DNA from: Gracilibacillus halophilus YIM-C55.5
Lineage (GTDB): Bacteria > Bacillota > Bacilli > Bacillales > Amphibacillaceae
Length of the DNA stretch: 52,860 nucleotides
Reading direction: 5' to 3'
Assembly (NCBI RefSeq): GCF_000359605.1
Contig: NZ_APML01000013.1
Coordinates: 1-52,860, forward strand
Shown: one piece after another, positions 35,856-47,184 of the stretch
How positions within the stretch are numbered: the stretch's first letter is position 1
Layout: each line of letters opens with the position of its first letter
Made by a program: the position numbers and the translations under genes
Notes under the pieces: model-generated
Told to the model about the DNA's origin: nothing
The model's database searches: none
What the model saw: the letters and a program-made list of their open reading frames with translations, nothing else

Positions 35856-36668
35856 TCACTGACTACGTTCATTCGTTCGGTATTTATGTGGTGAAAGATG
35901 TACAACATTTTTAAATGCACGATAAAAAGTGGAAATCGACTCAAAACCGACTTCAAAACAAATGGAAGCGATATCCATATCGGTTTCAACAAGCATTTTT
36001 TTCGCTAGATTGATGCGTACTTCGTTTAAATACTGCATGGGTGTCTGATGAAAAGATTCCTTAAATATCGTATTCATCCTTCTCGTGCTAATTCCTAATC
36101 GCGCAGCCAAGTCTTCAGCGTGCGTCCATTCAAAATAATGTGTATCGATATATTGTTTTAGGCGTTCGGCTCGCAAACGATTCGCATCAATCATTTGTGG
36201 TTGTTCTTCTACTCTAGCAATTTGTAACAGCAGTTCAGATAGATAAATATGCATAGCCACCTGCTTGAATTCACTACGCTGTTTTTGTTCATATAGCATC
36301 GTTCGCAATAATTGTCGGATGGTGCGACTGTCAAATGGATTTAATTGTAACCATTTGGTTTCTTGAAAATACTGATTCAACAGGTGAGTCATCGATGTGG
36401 AGTCTTGAGGTTGAATGTCAAAAGCCAATACTAATACAGTTAATTTCTCTTCAGAAAAAACCGCATGACGTGTTTGTGGCGGAATACAGGTTAAGGCATC
36501 TTTTTCAAAACGGTAGTTTACTTGATTGATATGGACTGAACCTTTTCCTTCTAGTGCATAAAGTAATTGATAAACAGCATGATAATGTGGTTGGACTCGA
36601 TCGCCTGATTGATGTTTACTCTCATATAAACGAATACCGTCTCGACCTAAACGGATGGTTTTCAACAT
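35856..36668 (-). CDS. AraC-family transcriptional regulator
   Basis: This 270-residue regulator has an N-terminal cupin-like effector domain, with a QPHYHAVYQLLYALEGKG metal-type motif near residues 25-43, and a C-terminal double helix-turn-helix from about residue 165. LAARLGISTRRMNTIFKE and IASICFEVGFESISTFYRAF are the two recognition regions. The start is the ATG at 36668, 9 nt after GGAG. It sits between the dehydrogenase/DUF993/isomerase operon and a divergent second dehydrogenase, so it probably controls both. Confidence 0.9.
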   Translation of the reverse strand: MLKTIRLGRDGIRLYESKHQSGDRVQPHYHAVYQLLYALEGKGSVHINQVNYRFEKDALTCIPPQTRHAVFSEEKLTVLVLAFDIQPQDSTSMTHLLNQYFQETKWLQLNPFDSRTIRQLLRTMLYEQKQRSEFKQVAMHIYLSELLLQIARVEEQPQMIDANRLRAERLKQYIDTHYFEWTHAEDLAARLGISTRRMNTIFKESFHQTPMQYLNEVRINLAKKMLVETDMDIASICFEVGFESISTFYRAFKNVVHLSPHKYRTNERSQ

Positions 36669-36832
36669 AATGGTCAACTCCAAAAAGGTTTTGTCATGTT
36701 TTACATTGAAATCTAGTAAGATATGGTATATTGTTTTATCAAACGGTTGTATCTATTATTATACTTGTTTTTAATTTTCGAACGCAAAATCTCTACGAAA
36801 GAACAAGATATTAAGATGAGAGGAGTAACGTT

Positions 36833-38014
36833 ATGAATCAACAAGTATCTGTCGTATTGGTCGGTATTGCTGGATATGGGCAAATGTATGTAAAAGAAAT
36901 TTTAGATAAACAAAATGTAAACGCATTCGTCAAAGGCGTTGTCGATGTTACACCAGAAAAATCTACATACTATTCATTGATTCAACAACGGCAAATCCCG
37001 ATTTATGCATCACTTGAAGAATTCTATCAACATCACGAGGCTGATCTAGCTATCTTGTCAACACCAATACATTTGCATAAGCGGCAAGCCTGTTTAGCAA
37101 TGGAAAACGGGAGTCATGTTCTTTGTGAGAAACCAGCGACAGCAAATACGGAAGATGTAAAGAAAATGCAAGAAACGCGAGATCGTACAGGTAAATTTTT
37201 AGCGATCGGATTTAACTGGTCGTTCACAGATGCCGTTCAGTCGCTTAAACAAGACATATTACGTGGCGCGTTTGGTCAAGCCAAACGGATGAAAAGTGTA
37301 GTCCTTTGGCCACGAAATCAAGCTTATTTTCAACGGTCTTCTTGGGCAGGGAAACAATATAGTCCTACTGGTGAAGCGATCTTTGATAGTGTAGCCAATA
37401 ATGCTACCGCTCATTTTTTACACCATTTGCTATATGTCAATGGTGGCCGCATGGACACAAGTGCGACGATCAAAACCGTCACGGCTGAACTATATCGTGC
37501 AAATCCGATTGAAACATTTGATACTTGCGCCGTTCGACTACAAACGGAAAATGACATTGAAATTCTATATTATGCGTCTCATGCAGTACCAGAGAACCAT
37601 GCGCCTCAATATCAACTAGAATTTGAAGAAGCAATGATTGACTATAATCCGAATGAGCACGGTAGAAATATTACCGTAAGATGGAATGATGGCTCAATTA
37701 CTGAATATCCAGATCCCGAACAGGATCATACGGCGAAACTTCATGTCTGTATTCAAGCGATTCGCGAAAATCATCAAGACATTCTTTGTGGCATTGAGGC
37801 AGGCGCTCAACATGTGAAGGCCATTGACGCCATGCACAAGTCCGTCCCTTCTATTCCTACATTTCCGGAAAATTGGATGGCTTATGATGAACAGAACCAA
37901 CTCATTACTGTCGATGATTTAGCTGATACGTTAAAGGAATGCTACCTGAAAGCATGTTTACCACATGAATTGAATGTGGAGTGGTCGCAACCAGGAAATA
38001 GGATTCAACTTTAA
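36833..38014 (+). CDS. Gfo/Idh/MocA family dehydrogenase (divergent from AraC regulator)
   Basis: This 393-residue oxidoreductase starts VVLVGIAGYGQMYVKEIL. The conserved CEKPATAN lies near residues 101-108 and HFLHHLLYVNGG in the substrate domain near 196-207. GAGAGGAG lies 7 nt before the ATG. It is distinct in sequence from the two other family members in this window. The divergent AraC gene and the nearby DUF993 operon suggest a second oxidation step in the same pathway, by inference. Confidence 0.85.
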   Translation: MNQQVSVVLVGIAGYGQMYVKEILDKQNVNAFVKGVVDVTPEKSTYYSLIQQRQIPIYASLEEFYQHHEADLAILSTPIHLHKRQACLAMENGSHVLCEKPATANTEDVKKMQETRDRTGKFLAIGFNWSFTDAVQSLKQDILRGAFGQAKRMKSVVLWPRNQAYFQRSSWAGKQYSPTGEAIFDSVANNATAHFLHHLLYVNGGRMDTSATIKTVTAELYRANPIETFDTCAVRLQTENDIEILYYASHAVPENHAPQYQLEFEEAMIDYNPNEHGRNITVRWNDGSITEYPDPEQDHTAKLHVCIQAIRENHQDILCGIEAGAQHVKAIDAMHKSVPSIPTFPENWMAYDEQNQLITVDDLADTLKECYLKACLPHELNVEWSQPGNRIQL

Positions 38015-38024
38015 ACGTGAGGTG

Positions 38025-38062
38025 ACCATCAGTAGGGATAATCGCTCCTTACTGATGGTTTT
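38025..38062 (+). terminator. Terminator of the divergent dehydrogenase
   Basis: ACCATCAGTA and TACTGATGGT pair around a 15-nt interior that adds a few more pairs, followed by TTTTC. Confidence 0.75.
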
Positions 38063-38070
38063 CATTGGAT

Positions 38071-38146
38071 TTTATTCTCAACTTTTTGAGTTTTATTCTC
38101 AACTTCGCGATATTTATTCTCAACTTTCGAGCTTTTATTCTCAACT
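38071..38146. repeat. Four-copy 21-bp iteron-like array
   Basis: TTTATTCTCAACT occurs at 38071, 38092, 38113 and 38134, exactly 21 bp apart, with unrelated 8-bp spacers. The last copy contains the dhaL stop codon. The plus-strand frame would give a FILN heptad repeat, but it has no ribosome site, so a coding role is unlikely. Confidence 0.8.
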
Positions 38147-38782
38147 ATTATGAAATGAGCTTACTCGCTCTTCCGTTAACACATCGGCGAGGGATTGAAA
38201 CAAATAAAAAGAGGACATCGAACCTGGATCAACATGTCCAAGTGTTTGTTCTTTTAATGAAGCAGCCTTGCCTTTGGTCGCGATCATTTCTCTCGTATCT
38301 TCAATCGTTGCTTGACACACTTCCGTAATTTCTTGCCAATCGATTTCCGTTTCTTCTTCTAAATAAGCCGCAACTTGTATCCAGACGTCTACTAACGTTT
38401 TTTCTCCAAACGTTGCATGACCATATGATTGAAGACCTTCTACCGCTTGATCAATCGCTTCCTTAAATGCTTGTTTCGTGACTGGTTTTCCTTCTAAGGC
38501 AACAGACATTTTTAAAAATGCCGTACCATATAAAGAGCCAGATGTGCCTCCGACTTTTCCCTTTAATGTCATTGCAGCGCTTTTCAAAACATCGGATGCG
38601 CTTTCATAAGAAGTTTCATTCATTTTGTTTACGACTTCTTGAAAACCACTGACCATGTTCATGCCATGATCCCCATCACCAACTGCTTGATCTAATCCAG
38701 TTAATTGGTCGTAATTATCTTTCAATTGACGATACGTTTCCTTCATCCAATCGATCGTTTGGTTTACTGTTAATACTGTCAT
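38141..38782 (-). CDS. dhaL: Dihydroxyacetone kinase subunit DhaL
   Basis: This 213-residue protein is the nucleotide-binding subunit of PTS-dependent or ATP-type dihydroxyacetone kinase. The Mg-ADP site motifs are VGDGDHGMNMV near residues 34-44, GGTSGSLYG near 79-87 and HVDPGSMSSF near 187-196. It usually works with DhaK, which holds the substrate, but no dhaK or dhaM is present in this window. GGGG lies 6 nt before the ATG. It is a single-gene unit next to the glp operon, fitting a role in triose or glycerol metabolism. Confidence 0.9.
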   Translation of the reverse strand: MTVLTVNQTIDWMKETYRQLKDNYDQLTGLDQAVGDGDHGMNMVSGFQEVVNKMNETSYESASDVLKSAAMTLKGKVGGTSGSLYGTAFLKMSVALEGKPVTKQAFKEAIDQAVEGLQSYGHATFGEKTLVDVWIQVAAYLEEETEIDWQEITEVCQATIEDTREMIATKGKAASLKEQTLGHVDPGSMSSFYLFQSLADVLTEERVSSFHNS

Positions 38783-38921
38783 ACGCTACCCCTTTTTTTT
38801 ATCTTAGTTTTACCAATTTGACCTTTTCCTTCATCTTATCACACACTAGCCTATTTGAATATTCGATTGTACATCTTCACTCATTACCATTATAACAACA
38901 TCATCCAACTTATAAACCACA

Positions 38922-38964
38922 TAAAAAACACCTCAACATGTGGCTTATCCCGAAGTTGAGGTGT
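38922..38964 (-). terminator. Terminator of the glpFKD operon
   Basis: ACACCTCAAC and GTTGAGGTGT form a perfect 10-bp stem followed by TTTTTT on the minus strand, 10 bp after the glpD stop. Confidence 0.88.
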
Positions 38965-38973
38965 TCAAGTACA

Positions 38974-40629
38974 TTATTCTTCTATGATCGGATGTACCGC
39001 TTCGTACAAATATTGTTCTAATTCATTCCTATACATATCCAGTTGTTCATCCGACCATTTTAGCGCGTCTTTCATATATTGAAGTACGGGTTCTTTTTCT
39101 TGTTTTACCCAATCAATCGCAAAAAAGAGGGCACCCGTTCGACGAATAAAAAAGTCGACTGGCTTATAACAAGCTTCATAATCAATTGCATAACGTAACA
39201 TCGCTTCTGTTAATGGCTCTACATCTGATGCTGATTCCAGTGCTTCTTGGTAATAGGAATAAACGTTAACTACATTTGACCCATATCTACGCGTCACTTG
39301 TTCTGCCTCTATTTTTGTTAAACCGAGTTCTACACCATGCTGGACTTCTTTTTCAAAAAATTGCTGAAATCCTTTTGAACCACCTACATCACCACCAGAG
39401 ATTGGCGTATGTTTCGTATCACTCGGATAAAGCACTTTACGTTCTGCCTGCACCATTTTATCAACGACGAATTCCATAACGTCTTGAGCCATTTTTCGAT
39501 ATCCAGTCAGTTTACCGCCTGCCATTGATAGTAAACCAGATGGCGACTCAAATATTTCATCTTTTCGAGAAATTTCAGAAGGATCCTTGCCTTCTTCATG
39601 AATCAATGGTCGAAGCCCTGACCAACTTGATTCCACATCCTCTGCTCCGATATCTAAGGATGGAAACATATAATCAATAGCACGAAGGACGTAATCGCGA
39701 TCACTCGTCGTCATGGTTGGACGTGAAATATCTCCTTCATAAACCGTATCTGTTGTCCCTACATAAGTTTTACCTTCTCGCGGAATAGCAAATACCATTC
39801 GTCCATCAGGTGTATCAAAATAAATCGCTTGTTCAAGCGGAAAACGGTCATGGTTGAATACTAAATGAATGCCTTTGGTTAATTGCAACGTTTTTCCCCG
39901 CTTCGAATGATCAATGTCACGAATCGTATCCACCCATGGCCCAGTCGCATTAATGACATATTTACCATAAATGTCATGACGTTCACCAGTGATTTCATCA
40001 TCAACACACACACCACAAACAGTGCCATGTTTATACACTAAATTGGACACTTTCGCATAATTTATCGCTAGCGCACCTTTTTCGACCGCTTTTTTCATCA
40101 CTTCCATAGTTAAGCGCGCATCATCAGTTTTATACTCAACGTAATACCCCGCACCTTTTAACCCTTCCTTCTTTAATAAAGGTTCACGGTTGATCGCCTC
40201 ATCTTTCGAAAATATTTGCCTTCGTTCTGATTTCTTTACCCCTGCTAAAAAGTCATAGGCTCGCAGACCAATATTTGTTGTCAGCGGACCGAATGTGCCG
40301 TCTTGGTAAAATGGTAGCATCATCCATTCTGGCGTAGTAACATGAGGGCCATTTTCATAAACAATTTCACGTTCTTTCCCGACTTCTGCCACCATTTTTA
40401 CTTCAAATTGTTTTAAATAACGTAAGCCACCATGTACGAGTTTAGTTGACCGGCTTGATGTTCCTGCAGCAAAGTCTTGCATTTCTAGTACGACGACGCG
40501 TAAGCCACGTAATGCAGCGTCTAATGCAATCCCTGCTCCGGTAATACCACCGCCGATAACAATTACATCCGCTGTTTCACTTTTTATCTGTTGATAGGTA
40601 TTTTGTCGTTGTCTACTTGAAAAACTCAT
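38974..40629 (-). CDS. glpD: Aerobic glycerol-3-phosphate dehydrogenase
   Basis: This 551-residue FAD enzyme oxidises glycerol 3-phosphate to dihydroxyacetone phosphate at the membrane, passing electrons to quinone. The FAD-binding motif is VIVIGGGITGAGIALDAALRG (core near residues 24-44), with GTSSRSTKLVHGGLRYL and ATGPWVDTIR also typical of GlpD. GGGGCG precedes the ATG. It lies 56 bp after glpK with no terminator or antiterminator leader between, so it seems cotranscribed with glpFK. In B. subtilis glpD has its own leader. Confidence 0.95.
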   Translation of the reverse strand: MSFSSRQRQNTYQQIKSETADVIVIGGGITGAGIALDAALRGLRVVVLEMQDFAAGTSSRSTKLVHGGLRYLKQFEVKMVAEVGKEREIVYENGPHVTTPEWMMLPFYQDGTFGPLTTNIGLRAYDFLAGVKKSERRQIFSKDEAINREPLLKKEGLKGAGYYVEYKTDDARLTMEVMKKAVEKGALAINYAKVSNLVYKHGTVCGVCVDDEITGERHDIYGKYVINATGPWVDTIRDIDHSKRGKTLQLTKGIHLVFNHDRFPLEQAIYFDTPDGRMVFAIPREGKTYVGTTDTVYEGDISRPTMTTSDRDYVLRAIDYMFPSLDIGAEDVESSWSGLRPLIHEEGKDPSEISRKDEIFESPSGLLSMAGGKLTGYRKMAQDVMEFVVDKMVQAERKVLYPSDTKHTPISGGDVGGSKGFQQFFEKEVQHGVELGLTKIEAEQVTRRYGSNVVNVYSYYQEALESASDVEPLTEAMLRYAIDYEACYKPVDFFIRRTGALFFAIDWVKQEKEPVLQYMKDALKWSDEQLDMYRNELEQYLYEAVHPIIEE

Positions 40630-40685
40630 AGATTTCGCCCCTTTGCATCCGATATCTTGTTGAAATGGTTAACGTTTTTGTTTCA

Positions 40686-43056
<2,371 letters not shown>

Positions 43057-43114
43057 TCCCATTCACCCCTTCAACAATTTTGAAGCTAATGAGATATGCA
43101 CGTGCAACGCCGAA

Positions 43115-43179
43115 TAAAAAAATCCACACAGCCAATCGACATACTTTGTCCTAGGAAAGTACGTAAATCGCTGTGTGGA
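43115..43179 (-). promoter_or_regulatory. GlpP-dependent leader terminator before glpF
   Basis: The minus-strand leader contains TCCACACAGC and GCTGTGTGGA, a perfect 10-bp stem with an inner ACTTT/AAAGT helix, followed by a T-run. It lies 58 bp before glpF. In B. subtilis, GlpP bound to glycerol 3-phosphate prevents termination at such a site. GlpP is encoded just upstream, so the same control is expected. Confidence 0.8.
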
Positions 43180-43217
43180 CTCCTTTTCTCCGACACATTC
43201 ATTAACTTGTTAATTTT

Positions 43218-43246
43218 AGGATATATCATGAGTAAAGCGCTGTCAA
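43218..43246 (-). promoter_or_regulatory. glpFKD promoter with cre-like core
   Basis: The minus strand has a consensus TTGACA (plus 43241-43246), a 17-nt spacer and TATCCT (plus 43218-43223). ACAGCGCTTTACT overlaps the -35 box and resembles a cre with two mismatches. The promoter lies just after the glpP stop, giving a leader of about 150 nt. Confidence 0.6.
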
Positions 43247-43255
43247 TCATTTCTT

Positions 43256-43816
43256 TTATTTTTTCACTTCCCATAAATCGAGGTTGGATGTCGTTACCGC
43301 GGTGGCACCACTGGCTAAAGCGTCTTCTACATGTTCTCTCGTTCGAATTAATCCCCCAGCAATAACTGGTACTCCCGTTTGATCAGCCACTTTTTCCAAA
43401 ATCGATGGCATAATGCCTGGCAACACTTCAATGTAATCTGGTTTTGTTTTTTGAATTAATTTCATATTACTTTCTAACGCCACACTATCGAGTGCAAATA
43501 AACGTTGAATCGCAACAATTCCGTTTTTCTTAGCTAATGATATGACATTTGCTCTTGTTGAAATCACACCATCAACTTTCACTAGACGAATGAGATATTC
43601 CATGCCATATTGATCTACTTTTAACCCATTAATTAAATCCGCATGAATCAACACTTGTTTTCCTTTCTTTTTTGCATAATTCACGACATGATGTAATTGA
43701 GAAATTCGTGATTCTAAGATAATCAGTAAAGGTTGATCACTTTCTATTAGAGAATCAAAATCTTTCATATTTCGAATCGCTGGTAATATCCCTGAGATTT
43801 CTACCACTATCATCAT
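43256..43816 (-). CDS. glpP: Glycerol uptake operon antiterminator
   Basis: This 186-residue cytoplasmic RNA-binding regulator binds glycerol 3-phosphate and blocks the leader terminator of glpF. It has the GlpP TIM-like pattern: FDSLIESDQPLLIILESRIS, then VLIHADLINGLKVDQYGMEYL and DYIEVLPGIMPSILEKV, ending GGLIRTREHVEDALASGATA (cores of each). GAGG is very close to the two ATG codons, so translation may begin at a GTG three codons later (43807). It precedes the glpF leader, as in B. subtilis. Confidence 0.93.
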   Translation of the reverse strand: MMIVVEISGILPAIRNMKDFDSLIESDQPLLIILESRISQLHHVVNYAKKKGKQVLIHADLINGLKVDQYGMEYLIRLVKVDGVISTRANVISLAKKNGIVAIQRLFALDSVALESNMKLIQKTKPDYIEVLPGIMPSILEKVADQTGVPVIAGGLIRTREHVEDALASGATAVTTSNLDLWEVKK

Positions 43817-43851
43817 TCCTCACTAGTAGATTTTATAATTTTCAAAAAAAT

Positions 43852-43865
43852 GATTTGCGCAAATC
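43852..43865. promoter_or_regulatory. Perfect 14-bp palindrome upstream of glpP
   Basis: GATTTGCGCAAATC is a perfect palindrome overlapping a possible glpP -35 (TTGCGC) with ATTATA 17 nt on. It is a likely operator of unknown regulator. The rest of the 324-bp gap up to ppc holds only a weak small reading frame and the ppc ribosome site. Confidence 0.5.
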
Positions 43866-43900
43866 TGATTTTTCCCTTAAAATAGACAAGGATGCTTCAT

Positions 43901-44017
43901 CTAATTATCTATGTCTCTTACCAGATTATACATGATTTCTATATCATACGCATGTATTGGTAGAGAATAGCCATCATTATCTCGTCTCATGTGATTCATG
44001 TTGGCTTTCATACCCAT
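43901..44017 (-). CDS. Possible small protein, 38 residues
   Basis: An ATG at 44017 has AGAGGA about 10 nt upstream and opens a 38-residue frame starting MGMKANMNHM and ending YNLVRDIDN. The sequence is charged, without a membrane segment, and I do not recognise it. It lies between ppc and glpP on the minus strand. It may be chance; a second ATG lies two codons later. Confidence 0.25.
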   Translation of the reverse strand: MGMKANMNHMRRDNDGYSLPIHAYDIEIMYNLVRDIDN

Positions 44018-44140
44018 GAAAACATATCCTCTAACCAACTCCAACCAAATAATAATTGCATGTGTACTGTTAAAGGATGCAAGTACTATTATAAGAGACA
44101 CCCCAGAAAACTACTATCAATTTGAAAGGAAGTGGAACAA

Positions 44141-46900
44141 ATGGGAGCAGATACGAACGAGCATTATTCGCAAGTATCATTACTTGAAGATGCTGAATAC
44201 TTAACGTCAATATTAGATGATGTATTACTACACGAAGGTGGTAACGAATTATTAGAAAAAGTGAAGAACATTCGTAACCTTTCTACAAATCTTCGTCAAA
44301 CACAAGATGAAGCAACCTATAAAGACATTAAAAAAGCCATTAATGAATTAGAACCGGGATTACGTCAAAATGTGATTCGAGCTTTTTCAATTCATTTACA
44401 TCTATTTAACATAGCGGAACAAAATTATCGTACGCGACGCCGTAGAGAATACCAAACTCAAGATGCAGATAGCATTCAACCAGGTTCACTCGAAGCAGGT
44501 GTGAGACAATTAATTAATAACAACGTCACACCAGAACAAATTACTGAACTATTAGAGAGTCTTTCGTTGGAGTTGATTATTACAGCTCACCCAACAGAGG
44601 CTACACGAAGAACGATTTTACAAATTCATAAACGCATTGCAAACCTTTTAACTGCATGGGATTATGCCTTCACGCGTTATGAGAAGAAAATTATTAAAGA
44701 AACCATTGCTAATGAAATTACGATTTTATGGCAAACACAAGAGATTCGTCAGAAAAAACCATCTGTTATGAAAGAAGTATCGAATGGTTTATATTATTTC
44801 GATCGCGTACTATTCGATGTATTACCAAGAATCCACGATGATTTAGAAGATTTATTATATGAAAATTATAAGCAACGTTGGAACATTCCATCCTTCCTTC
44901 GTTTTGGTTCATGGATCGGTGGCGACCGTGATGGAAATCCATTTGTAACAGCAGATACAACTTATGAAACATTGAAACGGCATCGTTCACTTGTATTAAA
45001 AAAATATAAAGAATCTCTTGGTGAATTGAAAGACCGACTTAGCCATTCGGTGGATAAGGTTGAAGTGAGTGACGAATTATTACAATCGATCGAAGAAGAT
45101 CGCCAAACATTAAACACAAATGGATGGCATAAAGATGATGAAGTGTATCGTGTGAAACTATCGTTAATGTTGAAAAAGTTAGATTATACCGAACAAGATC
45201 ATGAATTAGGATATACAAAAGCGGAAGAATTGCTTAATGATTTATACATGATTCGCAACAGTATGGAAGGTCATCATCCGAACTCCAATCCGATTAAACG
45301 TCTACGTAAAGTGATTCGCCAAGTGGATTTATTTGGCTTCCACCTAGCATCACTCGATATTCGTAATCATAGTGGTGAACACCAAGCAGCGTTAACGGAG
45401 GTCTTCAGTAAAGTCGGAATCGCACAAGATTATAAGGCATTGAATGAAGATGATAAAGTTCATACACTTATCGGTGTGTTGGAAAATCCAAGGCCGCTGA
45501 TTTCCATTTATGACGAATTCACGCCAGGGACGCTAGAAGTGATTGAAACGTTCCGCATGATTAAGAAGGCACAAGATACATTTGGTCTTCGTGCGATTGA
45601 GGTATACTTAATTAGTATGACAGATGCGGTCAGTGACCTACTAGAAGTGCTTGTTTTAGCAAAAGAAGCTGGACTTTATCGCGTATATCCAGATGGAAAA
45701 GTGGTCAGTCGCATCCATGTTGCACCACTGTTAGAAACAATTGATGACTTAAAAAACGGTCCTAGTATGATTAAACAACTATTTGATATCCCATTATACC
45801 GTAAGCATTTAGAAGCTCGTGGGGATTTACAAGAAATTATGCTTGGATACTCAGATAGTAGTAAAGACGGTGGAAATATCACCGCGAACTGGGAATTATA
45901 TAAAGCACAACAAGAAATTCATGACATTGCCAACAGTTACGGTGTCAAACTGAAATATTTCCACGGTCGTGGTGGCTCACTCGGTCGTGGTGGCGGACCA
46001 TTATACTCGAGTCTGTTATCACAACCACCTGTCACATTAGGCGATGGTGTGAAAATCACAGAACAAGGGGAAGTGCTATCCTCTCGTTACTTACTCAAAG
46101 ACATTGCTTATCGTAGTTTAGAACAAGCTACTTCTACGATGATGACAGCGATTATGGGACTAAATGAAGAGAATTCATCAAACATTGGACTGAATCAAGA
46201 AGAAGAAAACGCAATGAATTTAATTTCAGAATACGCACTGAAGAAATATCAATCATTAGTTTTCGAAGATCCTGGCTTTATCAAGTATTTCAACCAAGCT
46301 ACACCATTACATGAACTTGGCGATCTAAATATTGGTTCACGGCCTATGAAACGAAAAGGCAGTGATCATTTCGAAGATCTTCGTGCAATTCCATGGGTTT
46401 TCGCCTGGACACAGAGTCGCCAGTTGTTACCAGCTTGGTTTGCAACAGGTACAGGGATTAAGAAATATATTGATGAACATGGCAACTTAGAAATGTTGCA
46501 ACGAATGTATCGCGATTGGCCATTCTTTACAGCAACCATGAATAATTTACAAATGGCATTAACAAAAGCCGACCTCGGTACAGCTAAAGAATATGCAAAT
46601 ATGGTACAAGATCAAGAAATCGGTCAACGTATTTTCAAACAAATCGAAGATGAGTATTATGTGACAAAAGATATTGTGTTACAAATTACTGGTCAAGACG
46701 AACTTCTGGATCATAAACCAAATATTAAAGAATCCGTTCGTCTAAGAAATCCGTTAGTTGACCCGCTTAATCAACTACAAGTGCAATTAGTGTCACAAGT
46801 TCGATCAATGGATGAAGATAACGAAGATTATGAAGAACTGTTAAAAGAAGCACTTTTAACCATCAACGGTGTCGCAGCTGGCCTTCGCAATACAGGTTAA
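44141..46900 (+). CDS. ppc: Phosphoenolpyruvate carboxylase
   Basis: This 919-residue enzyme carboxylates PEP to oxaloacetate, refilling the citric acid cycle. Motifs include LIITAHPTEATRRTI with the catalytic His near residue 150, GSWIGGDRDGNPF, GYSDSSKDGG with catalytic Arg/Lys neighbours, and the glycine-rich FHGRGGSLGRGGGP. The C-terminus ends VAAGLRNTG, which matches the family. The start is taken as the ATG at 44141. A GTG three codons earlier is also in frame, but it sits right at the AAAGGAA site. Length is normal for bacterial Ppc. Confidence 0.96.
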   Translation: MGADTNEHYSQVSLLEDAEYLTSILDDVLLHEGGNELLEKVKNIRNLSTNLRQTQDEATYKDIKKAINELEPGLRQNVIRAFSIHLHLFNIAEQNYRTRRRREYQTQDADSIQPGSLEAGVRQLINNNVTPEQITELLESLSLELIITAHPTEATRRTILQIHKRIANLLTAWDYAFTRYEKKIIKETIANEITILWQTQEIRQKKPSVMKEVSNGLYYFDRVLFDVLPRIHDDLEDLLYENYKQRWNIPSFLRFGSWIGGDRDGNPFVTADTTYETLKRHRSLVLKKYKESLGELKDRLSHSVDKVEVSDELLQSIEEDRQTLNTNGWHKDDEVYRVKLSLMLKKLDYTEQDHELGYTKAEELLNDLYMIRNSMEGHHPNSNPIKRLRKVIRQVDLFGFHLASLDIRNHSGEHQAALTEVFSKVGIAQDYKALNEDDKVHTLIGVLENPRPLISIYDEFTPGTLEVIETFRMIKKAQDTFGLRAIEVYLISMTDAVSDLLEVLVLAKEAGLYRVYPDGKVVSRIHVAPLLETIDDLKNGPSMIKQLFDIPLYRKHLEARGDLQEIMLGYSDSSKDGGNITANWELYKAQQEIHDIANSYGVKLKYFHGRGGSLGRGGGPLYSSLLSQPPVTLGDGVKITEQGEVLSSRYLLKDIAYRSLEQATSTMMTAIMGLNEENSSNIGLNQEEENAMNLISEYALKKYQSLVFEDPGFIKYFNQATPLHELGDLNIGSRPMKRKGSDHFEDLRAIPWVFAWTQSRQLLPAWFATGTGIKKYIDEHGNLEMLQRMYRDWPFFTATMNNLQMALTKADLGTAKEYANMVQDQEIGQRIFKQIEDEYYVTKDIVLQITGQDELLDHKPNIKESVRLRNPLVDPLNQLQVQLVSQVRSMDEDNEDYEELLKEALLTINGVAAGLRNTG

Positions 46901-46912
46901 TACACGATATAA

Positions 46913-46950
46913 ATCCTCTAAAGTGTTGAAATCACTTTAGAGGATTTTTT
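46913..46950 (+). terminator. Terminator of ppc
   Basis: ATCCTCTAAAGTG and CACTTTAGAGGAT form a perfect 13-bp stem with a 7-nt loop, followed by TTTTT. Confidence 0.93.
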
Positions 46951-46962
46951 AGTAATTTTGTT

Positions 46963-47037
46963 GTCACACGAGAATTAATTTTGCCATGCTAGATAATTTG
47001 CGGTCACGCGAGAATTATTCTTGCCACGCCAGAAAAT
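46963..47037. repeat. Two imperfect 40-bp tandem repeats
   Basis: GTCACACGAGAATTAATTTT (from 46963) and GTCACGCGAGAATTATTCTT (from 47003) begin two copies that continue with TTGCCATGCTAGA and TTGCCACGCCAGA. The period is 40 bp. They are non-coding and lie between ppc and a small membrane protein gene. Confidence 0.7.
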
Positions 47038-47108
47038 ACAAACCCATCAAGTTACATTCGCCATCCTTAGCATTTTTGAATATTCTTTGTACAATTTGTG
47101 AATAAAGT

Positions 47109-47155
47109 ATGACAAAATCATGAACAATGTGTTATACTTTATGTAAACACTTACA
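47109..47155 (+). promoter_or_regulatory. Promoter with symmetric operator
   Basis: ATGACA (47109-47114), an 18-nt spacer and TATACT (47133-47138) precede TGTAAACACTTACA (47142-47155) at the expected start. This dyad has the same ends as TGTAAACGGTTACA at the candidate small RNA promoter, again one change from a cre. Confidence 0.6.
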
Positions 47156-47184
47156 AAGATCGTCCACAGAGGAGGTCATTCACT

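Noticed and set aside
38071-38146. CRISPR array
   Set aside because: The repeat core is 13 bp with 8-bp spacers, far too short, and no cas genes are nearby.
38065-38328. Frame of 87 residues with FILN heptads across the 21-bp repeats
   Set aside because: The heptads follow directly from the 21-bp DNA repeat. There is no ribosome site, and the frame runs antisense through dhaL.
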